Shown piece after piece: positions 45,451 to 54,672 of a stretch of DNA of 64,000 bases. The DNA is from Jilunia laotingensis. Its GTDB lineage: Bacteria > Bacteroidota > Bacteroidia > Bacteroidales > Bacteroidaceae. The stretch spans positions 496,001-560,000 of the forward strand of contig NZ_JACRTF010000001.1 of NCBI RefSeq assembly GCF_014385165.1, written 5' to 3'. Both the position numbers and the translations under genes were made by a program. The notes below the pieces were generated by a model. The model saw only the letters and a list, made by a program, of their open reading frames with translations, was not told the origin of the DNA and did no database searches. Position 1 is the first letter of the stretch. Every line of letters starts with the position of its first letter.

Positions 45451-48189
45451 CTATCGCTTACCTCCAAGGCTATTGAAACGATAAACAAAATGCAACATAC
45501 AATAACTCGTCAAAGTATTGTAGCGCGTATCACTGATGCTTGTTCCGCTCACCCAACGAAACAAATTACTTTGTTGTTGCAAAATATCGTATACTTTAAA
45601 ACGGATCATTGCCTGTTTCTTCTTCAGGAACTTTTTAGAAACCTGCGCATTCCACATCAGTTCGTCATTATCTCCATTCCCGCTATAACCATCTTTCAAT
45701 CGATAGTTGACATCGGTGGACAACTCAATGTCCCAAGGTAATTTCACATTCGCATCGCCTCCGATGGTATAATCAAATGTCTCACGGTTACTGTTTTTTT
45801 GCTTGTTATTGTAGATATTATTGTAACGGAAAGAGGCATTGATGGAAACATCGAATTTGTCACTGCGGTAACTACCCCTTATCCGTTCACCGGTAGAAAA
45901 ATTATGGGTGGTACTCAACACCATTTCCATACCCTCTTGATTGACGGTAGTATAACTCATTTGGTCACCGTAATTCAAGTTTACATTGGCACTTAAATTA
46001 AACTTCTTGTTCTTGAAGGGAGTAGTGAATGATATCCAGCCTCCGGTACTCCAATTGCCGTTGACATTGACTTTATGATAGGTACGGGCTCCCGTTTCTT
46101 TATCATAAGTCATTCGGTCTACGACGGAGTTCATCGTATTCCTGTAATTTACATTCGCGTTAATACTACGCATGCTTTTGGGTGAATAACGATTGTATCC
46201 CATGTATACATTGTTCGAAAACGAAGGCTTCAGGTTCGGGTTACCATAACGCAGGTTCATCGGATCTGTCACATCGATTACCTCCTGCAACTCGAGCAGA
46301 TTAGGCGCGTTACTGTTACCGTTATAATTGATATGCAACCTTTCGCGGGAAGAGAAAGCGTATTCCAACCGAAGATTCGGCGACCAGTTTACCACATTCT
46401 GTCGAGGAAGATCCTTGAATGCATTCGGGCCTATGGTTGTTTCACTCCTTGTCGATTTAGGGTTGATACCGACCCCCACATTATAGCTTAACCCGGTATA
46501 ATCCTTTTCCCGATTCACATAATCACCTTGAAGCGAGAGGTTCAAATTATGATCATCATAAAAGTTTTCTACTTTTGAACTCAGTTCATTATTAAAATCA
46601 AGATTGAAACGCTGTTCGTAATTGATACTGTCGTATACCAACGATTGCGAAAGTCCTTTGGAATGGGAATAATTATATCCCAGACTGAGTATGTAATGTT
46701 TCGATATAGGTTCCGAATACATAGCAAAAAGGTTATAATTGCGCGAATCCCCTTTGCCGACATTCCGGCGTTCAATATCGGAGATACTGTCCCGTTCGAA
46801 GAATTGCGAATAAGAATCATTGAAATTCTCACTACTGTTGTTATTATAGCCCACATTTACCGAAACATGAAGATTGCGTCTCTGCTTCTTGAAACGCCGG
46901 TTATAACTCATGGTGCCCGATATGACCATGTTTCTATTATCGCCATATCCTGCGGAGGTCGTTTCGTTTACAGGCTCTTTGCTACCGTTCAGAGTCTTAT
47001 TCCAAGAATCATTCAAAGAACTATTCTTACTATAATTAAAGTTGGGCGAAAAAGTCAGGGTAGACAAGCTATCGATCTTCCATTCCACCTGAAAGTCCCC
47101 ATTTAAGTTATGACCGTTACTTTTATTCGTCCTGCGGCTATTCGAAAAGGTCGATTCATTCCCCAATAACGTTTCGTTGGAAGATTCCACATCAAACTCC
47201 CTGTCATTGTGACGATAGCGGATATTTCCTCTTATATCCAGCTTATCCTTTTTCTTCGCATACGTAAAACCACCTGTCTGAACAGTTGTCAATCCGCCAT
47301 TCCTTCCGCCTTCCATGCCTCTGGCAGCATCGCCCAATTCGGAAAAGCCCCTTCCATTCGTATTATTAGCCGTACCGATCAAAGACATATTGACATCATC
47401 TGTAAAATGATTTGCCATGACTCCCCCTTCATAACGATCTTTACTACCATATCCAGCAACAATATTACCCATCCAGCCACTATTCTTCTTCAGAGTGAGG
47501 TCTAGGACAGGTTCTTCCTTCCCATCCTTAATACCGGTCTGACGCTCCCGGTCGCTCTGCTTCTTATAAGCCTTAATCTTATTGACAGCATCTGCCGGAA
47601 GATTTTTTAAGGACATCTCCGTATCTCCTCCGAAAAAATCTTTTCCGTTGACCATGATTTTCTTTATCTCTTCCCCGTTTAGCGTTATTTTACCATCGGC
47701 ATCAATTTCCGTTCCCGGTATCTTCTTAATCAAATCTTCCAGGACGGCACCCGCTGATACCCGGAAAGCAGAAGCGGAATATTCGGTGGTATCTGCTTTT
47801 ATAACTACCGGAGGAGCCTCGGCAGTCACGACCGCTTCATCCAACAGAACATCATCGGGAGTTAATGTGACACTTCCCACATTCCGGGACAGCGACTTAT
47901 CCGAAAGAGTCAGGGGGAGAAAACGTGTAATATAACCGACAAAAGAAACTTTAAGAAGATACTTTCCGCTTTTCACTTTAGGAAGTGTAAAACGCCCTTG
48001 CTTCCCGGTGGTAATACCTGCCGCCTGCACACTATCCGGCAAGGCAAGCAATTGAACGGTAGCCATCTCGACCGGCTCTTTAGTATCTGTTTCAATCACT
48101 TGTCCCGAAACTGCAATATCTTTCTTCTGTGCAAATAGATATCCGGTGCTAAACCACAACAGCACCAGCAAGATTAAAGTATGTTTCAT
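45451..48189 (-). CDS. Outer-membrane beta-barrel (TonB receptor-like) protein, copy B
   Basis: A 912-residue paralogue of the copy A protein. The CarboxypepD_reg domain is almost identical in wording (VSGQVIETDTKEPVEMATVQ, LPDSVQAAGITTGKQGRFTL), the plug segment has KITLNGEEIKKIMVNGKDFF, and the barrel ends HFVYRFNSLGGKR without the glycine/arginine tail of copy A. The signal peptide is LLVLLWFSTGYLFAQ. It lies 34 bases after the 48628 membrane-protein gene, so they probably share a promoter, whereas copy A is 129 bases further down. The pair probably arose by tandem duplication. Substrate unknown. Confidence 0.85.
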   Translation of the reverse strand: MKHTLILLVLLWFSTGYLFAQKKDIAVSGQVIETDTKEPVEMATVQLLALPDSVQAAGITTGKQGRFTLPKVKSGKYLLKVSFVGYITRFLPLTLSDKSLSRNVGSVTLTPDDVLLDEAVVTAEAPPVVIKADTTEYSASAFRVSAGAVLEDLIKKIPGTEIDADGKITLNGEEIKKIMVNGKDFFGGDTEMSLKNLPADAVNKIKAYKKQSDRERQTGIKDGKEEPVLDLTLKKNSGWMGNIVAGYGSKDRYEGGVMANHFTDDVNMSLIGTANNTNGRGFSELGDAARGMEGGRNGGLTTVQTGGFTYAKKKDKLDIRGNIRYRHNDREFDVESSNETLLGNESTFSNSRRTNKSNGHNLNGDFQVEWKIDSLSTLTFSPNFNYSKNSSLNDSWNKTLNGSKEPVNETTSAGYGDNRNMVISGTMSYNRRFKKQRRNLHVSVNVGYNNNSSENFNDSYSQFFERDSISDIERRNVGKGDSRNYNLFAMYSEPISKHYILSLGYNYSHSKGLSQSLVYDSINYEQRFNLDFNNELSSKVENFYDDHNLNLSLQGDYVNREKDYTGLSYNVGVGINPKSTRSETTIGPNAFKDLPRQNVVNWSPNLRLEYAFSSRERLHINYNGNSNAPNLLELQEVIDVTDPMNLRYGNPNLKPSFSNNVYMGYNRYSPKSMRSINANVNYRNTMNSVVDRMTYDKETGARTYHKVNVNGNWSTGGWISFTTPFKNKKFNLSANVNLNYGDQMSYTTVNQEGMEMVLSTTHNFSTGERIRGSYRSDKFDVSINASFRYNNIYNNKQKNSNRETFDYTIGGDANVKLPWDIELSTDVNYRLKDGYSGNGDNDELMWNAQVSKKFLKKKQAMIRFKVYDILQQQSNLFRWVSGTSISDTRYNTLTSYCMLHFVYRFNSLGGKR

Positions 48190-48223
48190 GTTTCAGGTTT
48201 GTGCTGGGGTAATAGAGTATGCT

Positions 48224-48628
48224 CTATTTCTTAAACAACTTATCGACAACCGCTTTTTTCATCCCGAATTCAAGACAAAGCACATTAATAATAAGGAATG
48301 TCAGGAACGAAGAGGTATCCACATGAACGATATCTCCCGTTGCCACCCGGTAAAGCATTCCTCCGAAAATGAATAATACAGTAAGGAATATGGCATTGCG
48401 AGTAGCCCGGTTACGAATCAACTCTGTCTCATGGCTCTCGTTTTTAGACAATGCGAAGAGAATCATCAAAGCGCCCACCATCATGAGAAGTTTGGTACAC
48501 TCCTTGTAAAATAGCAGATTAGCGTCCGTCACTTGTCCCATCATTACAAGGATAAAAGGAAGGAATAAAGAAACAACAAGAATGACATATCCCAAAGGAC
48601 GGCAATAAACAGGTAGTAAAGCTTTCAT
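48224..48628 (-). CDS. Small integral membrane protein
   Basis: A 134-residue protein with four predicted transmembrane helices (GYVILVVSLFLPFILVMM; LLMMVGALMILFALS; AIFLTVLFIFGGMLYRV; SFLTFLIINVLCLEFGM). No family is recognised. A typical -7 box on the minus strand (TATTTTTG, 48657-48650) gives a very short leader. It is the first gene of a unit with the copy B barrel protein. No catalytic residue pattern is visible. Confidence 0.75.
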   Translation of the reverse strand: MKALLPVYCRPLGYVILVVSLFLPFILVMMGQVTDANLLFYKECTKLLMMVGALMILFALSKNESHETELIRNRATRNAIFLTVLFIFGGMLYRVATGDIVHVDTSSFLTFLIINVLCLEFGMKKAVVDKLFKK

Positions 48629-48649
48629 GGTTTTATCGTTTTAATGTGA

Positions 48650-48687
48650 CAAAAATAGGCAAAAAGAAAGAATTTTATCTACTTTTG
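48650..48687. promoter_or_regulatory. Divergent promoters of the 48628 gene and aroB
   Basis: TATTTTTG on the minus strand (48657-48650) and TACTTTTG on the plus strand (48680-48687) are both exact -7 matches, 22 bases apart and facing outward. Confidence 0.6.
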
Positions 48688-48709
48688 TAGCAGAAAATGC
48701 AATTTAATT

Positions 48710-49771
48710 ATGAGCAAGCAAGAAATACTCTTATGTGAAGAACTGGAGATCAGTTTAGGACAAGCCATTGAAAAGTGCCCGCACGACCGTCTGTTTGTCC
48801 TGACTGACGAACATACTCATCGTCTTTGCATGCCACGCATGAAAGAAATTTCATGTATGAGAGAGGCCATCGAAATAGTGATCGGAGCGGAAGATACCCA
48901 TAAGACCTTGGAAACGCTGGCTTCAGTCTGGCAAGCTTTAAGTGACAAAGGAGCTACCCGCCATTCGCTACTTATCAATTTGGGAGGCGGCATGGTGACA
49001 GACTTGGGAGGTTTCACCGCAGCGACATTCAAACGGGGAATAGCGTACATCAACATACCTACTACATTGCTTGCCATGGTCGATGCTTCCGTGGGAGGGA
49101 AAACCGGCATCAACTTCAACGGACTGAAAAATGAGATAGGCGCCTTTGCTCCCGCAAACAGCGTACTGATCGAAACAGAGTTCCTACGGAGCCTGGATGC
49201 ATCCAATTTCTTTTCCGGTTATGCCGAAATGTTGAAACACGGCCTCATCAGCAATACCGGCCATTGGGCGGAACTACTTAACTTCGATACCGACAACATC
49301 GATTACCAATACCTGAAACAGCTGGTCGGACAGTCCGTGCAAGTCAAAGAAGACATTGTGGCTCAAGACCCGTTTGAACACGGCATACGGAAAGCACTAA
49401 ACCTGGGGCATACGGCAGGACATGCATTCGAAAGCCTCGCATTGACGGAAAACCGTCATGTACTGCATGGCTATGCCGTAGCATGGGGCATTGTCTGCGA
49501 ACTGTACCTGTCGCATATCAAAACAGGATTCCCCAAAGATAAAATGCGTCAGACAATCGGATTCATCAAAGAGAACTACGGTGCGTTCGCTTTTGACTGC
49601 AAGCAATACGAGCAACTATATGCTTTTATGCAGCATGACAAAAAAAACATGGCAGGCAGCATCAACTTCACCCTGTTAAAAGAGATCGGAGATATCAGTA
49701 TCAACCAAACAGCAGACAAGGACACCATCTTTGAGATGTTTGACTTTTACCGTGAATGCATGGGAGCTTAA
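48710..49771 (+). CDS. aroB: 3-dehydroquinate synthase
   Basis: Second step of the shikimate pathway: converts DAHP to 3-dehydroquinate using NAD and zinc. Length 353 residues. Motifs: LLINLGGGMVTDLGGFTAAT (NAD-binding), NIPTTLLAMVDASVGGKTGI, zinc-ligand region EMLKHGLI and the histidines in LNLGHTAGHAFE, and HGYAVAWGI. It is slightly shorter at the N-terminus than E. coli AroB but complete in its motifs. aroA lies 3.6 kb downstream on the same strand. Its stop overlaps the end of the convergent sensor kinase gene by 4 bases. Confidence 0.96.
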   Translation: MSKQEILLCEELEISLGQAIEKCPHDRLFVLTDEHTHRLCMPRMKEISCMREAIEIVIGAEDTHKTLETLASVWQALSDKGATRHSLLINLGGGMVTDLGGFTAATFKRGIAYINIPTTLLAMVDASVGGKTGINFNGLKNEIGAFAPANSVLIETEFLRSLDASNFFSGYAEMLKHGLISNTGHWAELLNFDTDNIDYQYLKQLVGQSVQVKEDIVAQDPFEHGIRKALNLGHTAGHAFESLALTENRHVLHGYAVAWGIVCELYLSHIKTGFPKDKMRQTIGFIKENYGAFAFDCKQYEQLYAFMQHDKKNMAGSINFTLLKEIGDISINQTADKDTIFEMFDFYRECMGA

Positions 49772-52482
49772 AGCTCCTTTTTCACGTCCTGAAAGGTGAT
49801 TGTGAACCAGAAGGTGGCACCATGCCCCTCTTCCGAAACAACGCCCATTTCGCCTCCCATGTGCCTGACGATCGTTTCACTGATGGAAAGTCCCAGTCCG
49901 ATGCCCTGTGCAAAACTGTTGAGCTTCACAAAACGATTGAAGATCTCTTTTTGTTTGCTTTTTGGCACACCCGTTCCCGTGTCGGTGACGTAGAACCGGA
50001 AACTTTCGTCCGATTGACGGGTAAAGCCGAAATGTATGCTTCCTTCGGTAGTAAATTTAATCGCATTCGATATCAGGTTATTCATCACTTGCATAATTCT
50101 GCTGCGGTCTCCCTTGACTATATACCCCGAATCGAGATCATCAAACTGCAACAATACCTTATCCGTAAGAAGTTTCAAACGGAACGATCGCTCTAGCTCT
50201 GTCATGAGTTCATCCAAAGAAATATCAGAAATTATGAAGTCCATGATGCCCGCCTCTATTTTGGACAGATCGATAATGTCGTTGATGAGTTGGAGCAATA
50301 ATTGATTATTGTGTTCTATAATATGTAAGAACTCCTTCCTTTCTTTCTCTGTTTTTGCAGAAGCAAGCACGCTTGAAAAACCAACAATAGCATTCAGCGG
50401 TGTACGTATCTCATGGCTCATATTGGCAATGAAAGCCGATTTCAAACGGTTCGCCTCTTCCGCTTTCTCTTTGGCAGCAATCAACTCTTCTTCCATCTGC
50501 TTTCTGACGGTAATCACAAGTGCCGAACCAATTACCGTAAGCGGTTCTCCTGCCGAATTACGTTCGTCAACGACCGCCCACACTTCCAGCCATTCATATC
50601 CGGCTCCCAATGCCGTATACACCCTGAACTTTTCATTGATCTTTTTAATCTTCCCTTCCAGTAAATCCCGGAAAACCCGCTTAGCACGTTTAATGTCATC
50701 CGGATGCACTCCTTTCTGTATTCTGGACAATGGAACGGCAAAGGCTCCTTCCTTCACTTCGAAACCATTATTGTTTTCAAAAGACTTGTTCTCGTCAAAC
50801 CACACTGTTTCATCTTTTATATTCCACTTCCAAGGTGATATATCTGCCATGGACAGCGCCATAGACAGTTTATGATTAATGGTTCTTAATGACTGCCGGG
50901 TATGGGTGAGTTCCGTCGTATCATGACAGAAAATATTCATAATATCAGGTTCGTTCGTTGCCATTACTATTACATCATAATCATGATTGTTAGTGGCATG
51001 TATAGGAAAGGAAACCGATTGGTGCTTTTTATTGGCGATATCCATGTAATCTTTCAGCTTCGCATAGGTTTCAGGATTATTCAACACGCTCCCCCTTTTA
51101 CCGAATGTCACCTCTTTCTTAAAGAAATGCCTTTCAAAACTCGGATTGACATTCAATATCTCATAATCTTCAATTTCTCCTTTATCATCTCTCAACAAAC
51201 GACATTGCAGATAAGCGATAGGCATATCATTGAACAGATTATCATAATTGCTCATCAATTGTATCTGCTTGACCTGCATTCTGCGTATATTACTTAAAAA
51301 ATGAATACGAAGCAATAAGAGCGCGATAGCAAAAACAATCATCAGCCCGATGGCACCGAGCAGATATTTATGCTCTCCTATAAAACTTTCGGGTTTATGA
51401 TAGAAAAAGGTATCTTGTGGACAAAGGCTGGGATTTAAGCCGGTAAGTAACAACTCCTCATAATTGAGTACCGGTTGTGACGGTACTTTGACAACAGACA
51501 TTTCCGAGGCTCTCTTACCTTTCAATATCTCGATACCGACATCTGAAACGGTCTTGCTGATATCTTTCGTCAAAGAATAATATCCTCCCAAGACACCGGC
51601 CTGCCCTCCCATATCGGACAGGGTAAATACCGGCAGCACAGCATACTTCCCGATAGCACAGGAAGAACGGGTCAATGATGTGGCATTAGCCGATGCTATA
51701 TCGAAATCTTCCCAAGCAGCATACAATATGCCTGTATTCGGATTTGTTTGCCTAAGCGTACTGACTACTTCCTCGATGTTCTTTTGCCCTTCCGTGAAAA
51801 AACGCAATTTCAGATCGGGATAATACTTCACGACTATTTGCGCTACTTCCTGCCGGTTCTGGGCACTGAACCATTTACGGTCTGATATAAATATCAGCTC
51901 GTTCATGACCGGAATCTGCTGATACATTAGTCCAATGGTCTCTTTTACATAAAAAGGGGCATAAACCAAAGTCATATTACGTCCCTGGAGGATACTTCGT
52001 AAGGAAATTTGCTCTTCATGAGCAATAGGATATTTTTGTAAATAGGCATCCACCGATCCTACATACTCTTTTTCGGCAAACAGGACAATCGGAATACCTT
52101 GCCAGTGTTTCTCCAACTCTTCATGGATCAGCACCCAAGTATTTGCCCCCATCAGGATGATGAGTTTCGGCTGGCTATTTTCGTACTTGGCAAACAGACT
52201 CCTCCGAACCGTATCCATCTGTTGTTCATTCTGCACTCTCATCAAATTCAGGTTCTCGGAAGAAATTTTTGTCCCCTTATAATCGACCGGTAATTTGTGA
52301 ATTAAATCACTGATAATAAAATTACTTAACGGTGCTAAATCGGAATTAGCATTAATAATAAGAATACACTCCTCTTTCGTGTCGGAATTTGCCGCAAAAG
52401 AATGAAAGATAAAAGCCTGTAAAAACACGATCACACAGGCTATTGCCCATTCTCCTATAAATTTATTTGTTATTTTTCTCAT
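49768..52482 (-). CDS. Sensor histidine kinase with ABC substrate-binding-like sensor domain
   Basis: A 904-residue membrane kinase. N-terminal signal anchor (WAIACVIVFLQAFIFHSFA), then a periplasmic region of about 340 residues resembling ABC substrate-binding proteins (LIILMGANTWVLIHEEL, MPVFTL-like VLPVFTLSDMGGQAGVLGG). A second transmembrane helix (YLLGAIGLMIVFAIALLLL) leads to two PAS-like regions, a HisKA domain (NMSHEIRTPLNAIVGFSS, phospho-acceptor His690) and a HATPase domain (NLISNAIKFT, DTGTGVPKSKQKEIFNRFV, GIGLGLSISETIVRHMGG). There is no receiver domain, and no response regulator is adjacent. The ligand is unknown. Confidence 0.92.
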   Translation of the reverse strand: MRKITNKFIGEWAIACVIVFLQAFIFHSFAANSDTKEECILIINANSDLAPLSNFIISDLIHKLPVDYKGTKISSENLNLMRVQNEQQMDTVRRSLFAKYENSQPKLIILMGANTWVLIHEELEKHWQGIPIVLFAEKEYVGSVDAYLQKYPIAHEEQISLRSILQGRNMTLVYAPFYVKETIGLMYQQIPVMNELIFISDRKWFSAQNRQEVAQIVVKYYPDLKLRFFTEGQKNIEEVVSTLRQTNPNTGILYAAWEDFDIASANATSLTRSSCAIGKYAVLPVFTLSDMGGQAGVLGGYYSLTKDISKTVSDVGIEILKGKRASEMSVVKVPSQPVLNYEELLLTGLNPSLCPQDTFFYHKPESFIGEHKYLLGAIGLMIVFAIALLLLRIHFLSNIRRMQVKQIQLMSNYDNLFNDMPIAYLQCRLLRDDKGEIEDYEILNVNPSFERHFFKKEVTFGKRGSVLNNPETYAKLKDYMDIANKKHQSVSFPIHATNNHDYDVIVMATNEPDIMNIFCHDTTELTHTRQSLRTINHKLSMALSMADISPWKWNIKDETVWFDENKSFENNNGFEVKEGAFAVPLSRIQKGVHPDDIKRAKRVFRDLLEGKIKKINEKFRVYTALGAGYEWLEVWAVVDERNSAGEPLTVIGSALVITVRKQMEEELIAAKEKAEEANRLKSAFIANMSHEIRTPLNAIVGFSSVLASAKTEKERKEFLHIIEHNNQLLLQLINDIIDLSKIEAGIMDFIISDISLDELMTELERSFRLKLLTDKVLLQFDDLDSGYIVKGDRSRIMQVMNNLISNAIKFTTEGSIHFGFTRQSDESFRFYVTDTGTGVPKSKQKEIFNRFVKLNSFAQGIGLGLSISETIVRHMGGEMGVVSEEGHGATFWFTITFQDVKKEL

Positions 52483-52827
52483 CCTAAAAAAAGTCCACTT
52501 TAATCTTAGCCTGTAAGTTCATGCTTCGTTCAAAACCGTTTCAGGAATATAAAGATCACCGCATTTACAGTTATTAATTAACACTGTGCCGGCATTTAAG
52601 TTTATATTCTTATCAAAAAGGCTGATACAAATTAATGATAATCAATCAAGACATCTACAAAAGGGCTTGACAGCAAGCAATGTATAAGCAAGAAGAAATA
52701 GGATAAATTACTATTCCCTATTTTTAATCATATTTAAGCATGATACATTCCATCTTTATAAGGCACTAATAATAGGATATTTATAACCATATATAGTATT
52801 TAGATAAAACAAAAATCATCTGATTTA
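52483..52827. other. Intergenic stretch upstream of the sensor kinase
   Basis: AT-rich, without a recognisable gene, hairpin or repeat. It must hold the kinase promoter, but no exact TAnnTTTG box was found on the minus strand. Confidence 0.35.
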
Positions 52828-52858
52828 TTTGCCAATTAAAAATAAAGCATTACTTTTG
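52828..52858 (+). promoter_or_regulatory. Promoter of tRNA-Pro
   Basis: TTTG at 52828-52831 and TACTTTTG at 52851-52858 are 19 bases apart, a full Bacteroides consensus promoter, ending 11 bases before the tRNA. Confidence 0.8.
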
Positions 52859-52869
52859 CATCCGCAATT

Positions 52870-52943
52870 CGGGGTATAGCTCAGCCCGGTAGAGTACGCG
52901 TCTGGGGGGCGTGTGGTCGCAAGTTCGAATCTTGTTGCCCCGA
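52870..52943 (+). tRNA. tRNA-Pro (anticodon GGG)
   Basis: A complete cloverleaf. Acceptor CGGGGTA pairs with TGCCCCG (one G-U), D arm GCTC/GAGT, anticodon stem CGCGT/GCGTG with loop CTGGGGG (anticodon GGG), T arm GCAAG/CTTGT with loop TTCGAAT, discriminator A. CCA is not encoded. The anticodon reads CCC and CCU proline codons. Confidence 0.95.
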
Positions 52944-52951
52944 CTGAAAAG

Positions 52952-52995
52952 AAAAGCATTGATAATCTAATGATTGTCGATGCTTTTTCTTTTTT
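52952..52995 (+). terminator. Terminator of tRNA-Pro
   Basis: A 16-bp stem (AAAAGCATTGATAATC with GATTGTCGATGCTTTT, two G-U pairs) with a 4-base loop and a TCTTTTTT tail, 8 bases after the tRNA. Confidence 0.9.
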
Positions 52996-53028
52996 ACAAA
53001 AGTTCTTGAAAGTTCAAAGGATCGACAT

Positions 53029-53077
53029 GGGAAAGAAGAGGGAAGAAGGAGGAGAAAAAAAGGAAGCAAGGAAGTTC
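53029..53077 (+). other. Polypurine tract
   Basis: About 49 bases almost entirely A and G between the tRNA terminator and the MITE-like element. No coding sense is apparent. It may be a local sequence oddity. Confidence 0.5.
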
Positions 53078-53116
53078 TACGTAGGGTGTAGTGGCTCCGT
53101 CCTAAATGAAAGATAC

Positions 53117-53313
53117 TTTCCTTATAAAGGGACGAACAGTTTCCCGTTACCTTCCCATGTGAAACATGGGGATGTTTCACTGTCAAACATGTACATGTCT
53201 CGCAGTGAGACATGGGGGTGTTTCACTGTTAAACATGGGGGTGTCTGACATGGCAAGGTCTTAAGGAGTCAAATGGAGGGCTAGACCTTATAGCTTGTTC
53301 CCTTTATAGGAAA
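53117..53313. repeat. MITE-like element with terminal inverted repeats
   Basis: The left end (53117-53136) and the reverse complement of the right end (53295-53313) share TTTCC, then TATAAAGGGA, then AA, with one inserted T and two differences. Inside are two 33-base direct repeats (53159-53191 and 53205-53237, three differences), each containing GTGAAACATGGGGATGTTTCAC-type inverted repeats (broken here as GTGAAACATG and GGGATGTTTCAC), plus a third partial copy at 53231-53249 and an AAGGTCT/AGACCTT stem at 53255-53290. No transposase ORF. About 197 bp. Confidence 0.6.
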
Positions 53314-53329
53314 AACAAAATTAAATGAT

Positions 53330-53337
53330 TACTTTTG
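53330..53337 (+). promoter_or_regulatory. -7 box of aroA
   Basis: TACTTTTG, an exact match, lies 16 bases after the right end of the repeat element. It implies a transcript start near 53344, so the in-frame ATG at 53325 cannot be used and the start is 53370. Confidence 0.65.
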
Positions 53338-53369
53338 CCGCAGTTAATAATCAATCTTCATATATTGCC

Positions 53370-54599
53370 ATGCGCTATCAAATCTCCGCTCCCTCCACAG
53401 TAAAGGCTCTGATACAACTTCCTGCTTCCAAGAGTATCAGTAACCGGGCACTTATTCTTAACGCACTCGCATCGGGCAACACGCCTCCGGACAATTTATC
53501 GGATTGCGATGATACTTTCGTCATGATCCGCGCCCTGACACAGATGCCAGAAACAATAGACATAATGGCTGCGGGAACGGCAATGCGCTTTTTGACGGCT
53601 TATCTTAGCATCTCATCCGGTACGCATCTCATCACCGGAACACAGCGTATGCAACAACGTCCGATACAAATTCTTGTCAATGCACTCCGCGAACTGGGGG
53701 CAAACATAGAATATGCCGGACAAGAAGGTTACCCACCTTTACGAATTCAGGGCACCAAACTGACTGGAAATACCCTTTCTCTGCCCGGGAATGTGAGTTC
53801 ACAATATATTTCGGCTTTGTTAATGATCGCGCCTCTCCTTCCCGAAGGACTAAGGCTTAACCTGACCGGCACCGTCATTTCACGCCCTTATATCAACTTG
53901 ACTTTACAGCTAATGAAGGATTTCGGTGCAAACGCTGATTGGATATCCACACAAGCGATACAAATCATGCCTCAGCCTTACAAGCCCGTTCCCTATTTTA
54001 TCGAAAGTGATTGGAGCGCTGCTTCTTACTGGTATCAAATGGCTGCCCTTGCACCAAATGCCGAACTCGAATTGACCGGACTTTTCAAACACAGCTACCA
54101 GGGAGACAGCCGCGGGGCTGACCTCTTTACAAAACTCGGCATTGAAACGGTGTACACCCCCAATGGGGTTCGTCTCCGGAAAACGGACAGCCGGGCAAAT
54201 CGTTTGGAAGAAGATTTGGCCGGCATCCCCGACCTGGCACAGACGTTCGCTGTCACTTGTTGCCTGCTCGGAGTGCAATTCAAGTTCACTGGTCTGCAAA
54301 CTTTACGCATTAAGGAGACCGACCGGATTTCCGCCCTTAAAGTAGAGCTTCGGAAATTAGGGTACATACTGAGAGATGAAGAAGACAGCATTCTCTACTG
54401 GGACGGTGAGTGCTGCCAACCTGAAGCCGTACCGGTGATAAAGACCTATGAAGACCATCGTATGGCGATGGCATTCGCTCCGGCTGCCCTTCGATTTCCG
54501 AACTTACAGATAGACGAACCGCAAGTTGTCACAAAATCCTATCCCGCTTATTGGCAGCATCTGTCGCAGGCTGGTTTTAGCATCAGAGAGGATATATGA
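53370..54599 (+). CDS. aroA: 3-phosphoshikimate 1-carboxyvinyltransferase (EPSP synthase)
   Basis: Sixth step of the shikimate pathway: transfers enolpyruvate from PEP to shikimate 3-phosphate. Length 409 residues from MRYQISAPST. Motifs: LPASKSISNRALILNAL, AAGTAMRFLTAYLS, the LPGNVSSQYISALLM region, and the C-terminal RIKETDRISALKVELRKLG and YEDHRMAMAFA. All active-site landmarks are present; the N-terminus is short, as in other Bacteroidetes. Its promoter abuts a repeat element, which may be worth noting for its control. aroB is 3.6 kb upstream. Confidence 0.95.
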   Translation: MRYQISAPSTVKALIQLPASKSISNRALILNALASGNTPPDNLSDCDDTFVMIRALTQMPETIDIMAAGTAMRFLTAYLSISSGTHLITGTQRMQQRPIQILVNALRELGANIEYAGQEGYPPLRIQGTKLTGNTLSLPGNVSSQYISALLMIAPLLPEGLRLNLTGTVISRPYINLTLQLMKDFGANADWISTQAIQIMPQPYKPVPYFIESDWSAASYWYQMAALAPNAELELTGLFKHSYQGDSRGADLFTKLGIETVYTPNGVRLRKTDSRANRLEEDLAGIPDLAQTFAVTCCLLGVQFKFTGLQTLRIKETDRISALKVELRKLGYILRDEEDSILYWDGECCQPEAVPVIKTYEDHRMAMAFAPAALRFPNLQIDEPQVVTKSYPAYWQHLSQAGFSIREDI

Positions 54600-54640
54600 T
54601 AAAAAACGTTGTCGCTGGTGACATCTCTCCTTTCTAATTA

Positions 54641-54648
54641 GTATCTTT
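54641..54648 (+). promoter_or_regulatory. -7 box before the 54673 gene
   Basis: TATCTTTG, an exact TAnnTTTG match, 24 bases before the start codon. Confidence 0.55.
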
Positions 54649-54672
54649 GCACGAAATCGGAGGAATAGAATT

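Noticed and set aside
52881..53248. ORFs on both strands across the tRNA and repeat region
   Set aside because: They run through tRNA-Pro, its terminator and low-complexity repeats; no protein-like composition.
53150..53250. CRISPR array
   Set aside because: Only two 33-base near-repeats with a 13-base gap, internally palindromic, no unique spacers and no cas genes.
52870..53313. Genomic island inserted at tRNA-Pro
   Set aside because: No integrase, no second copy of the tRNA 3' end, and housekeeping aroA follows within 430 bases.
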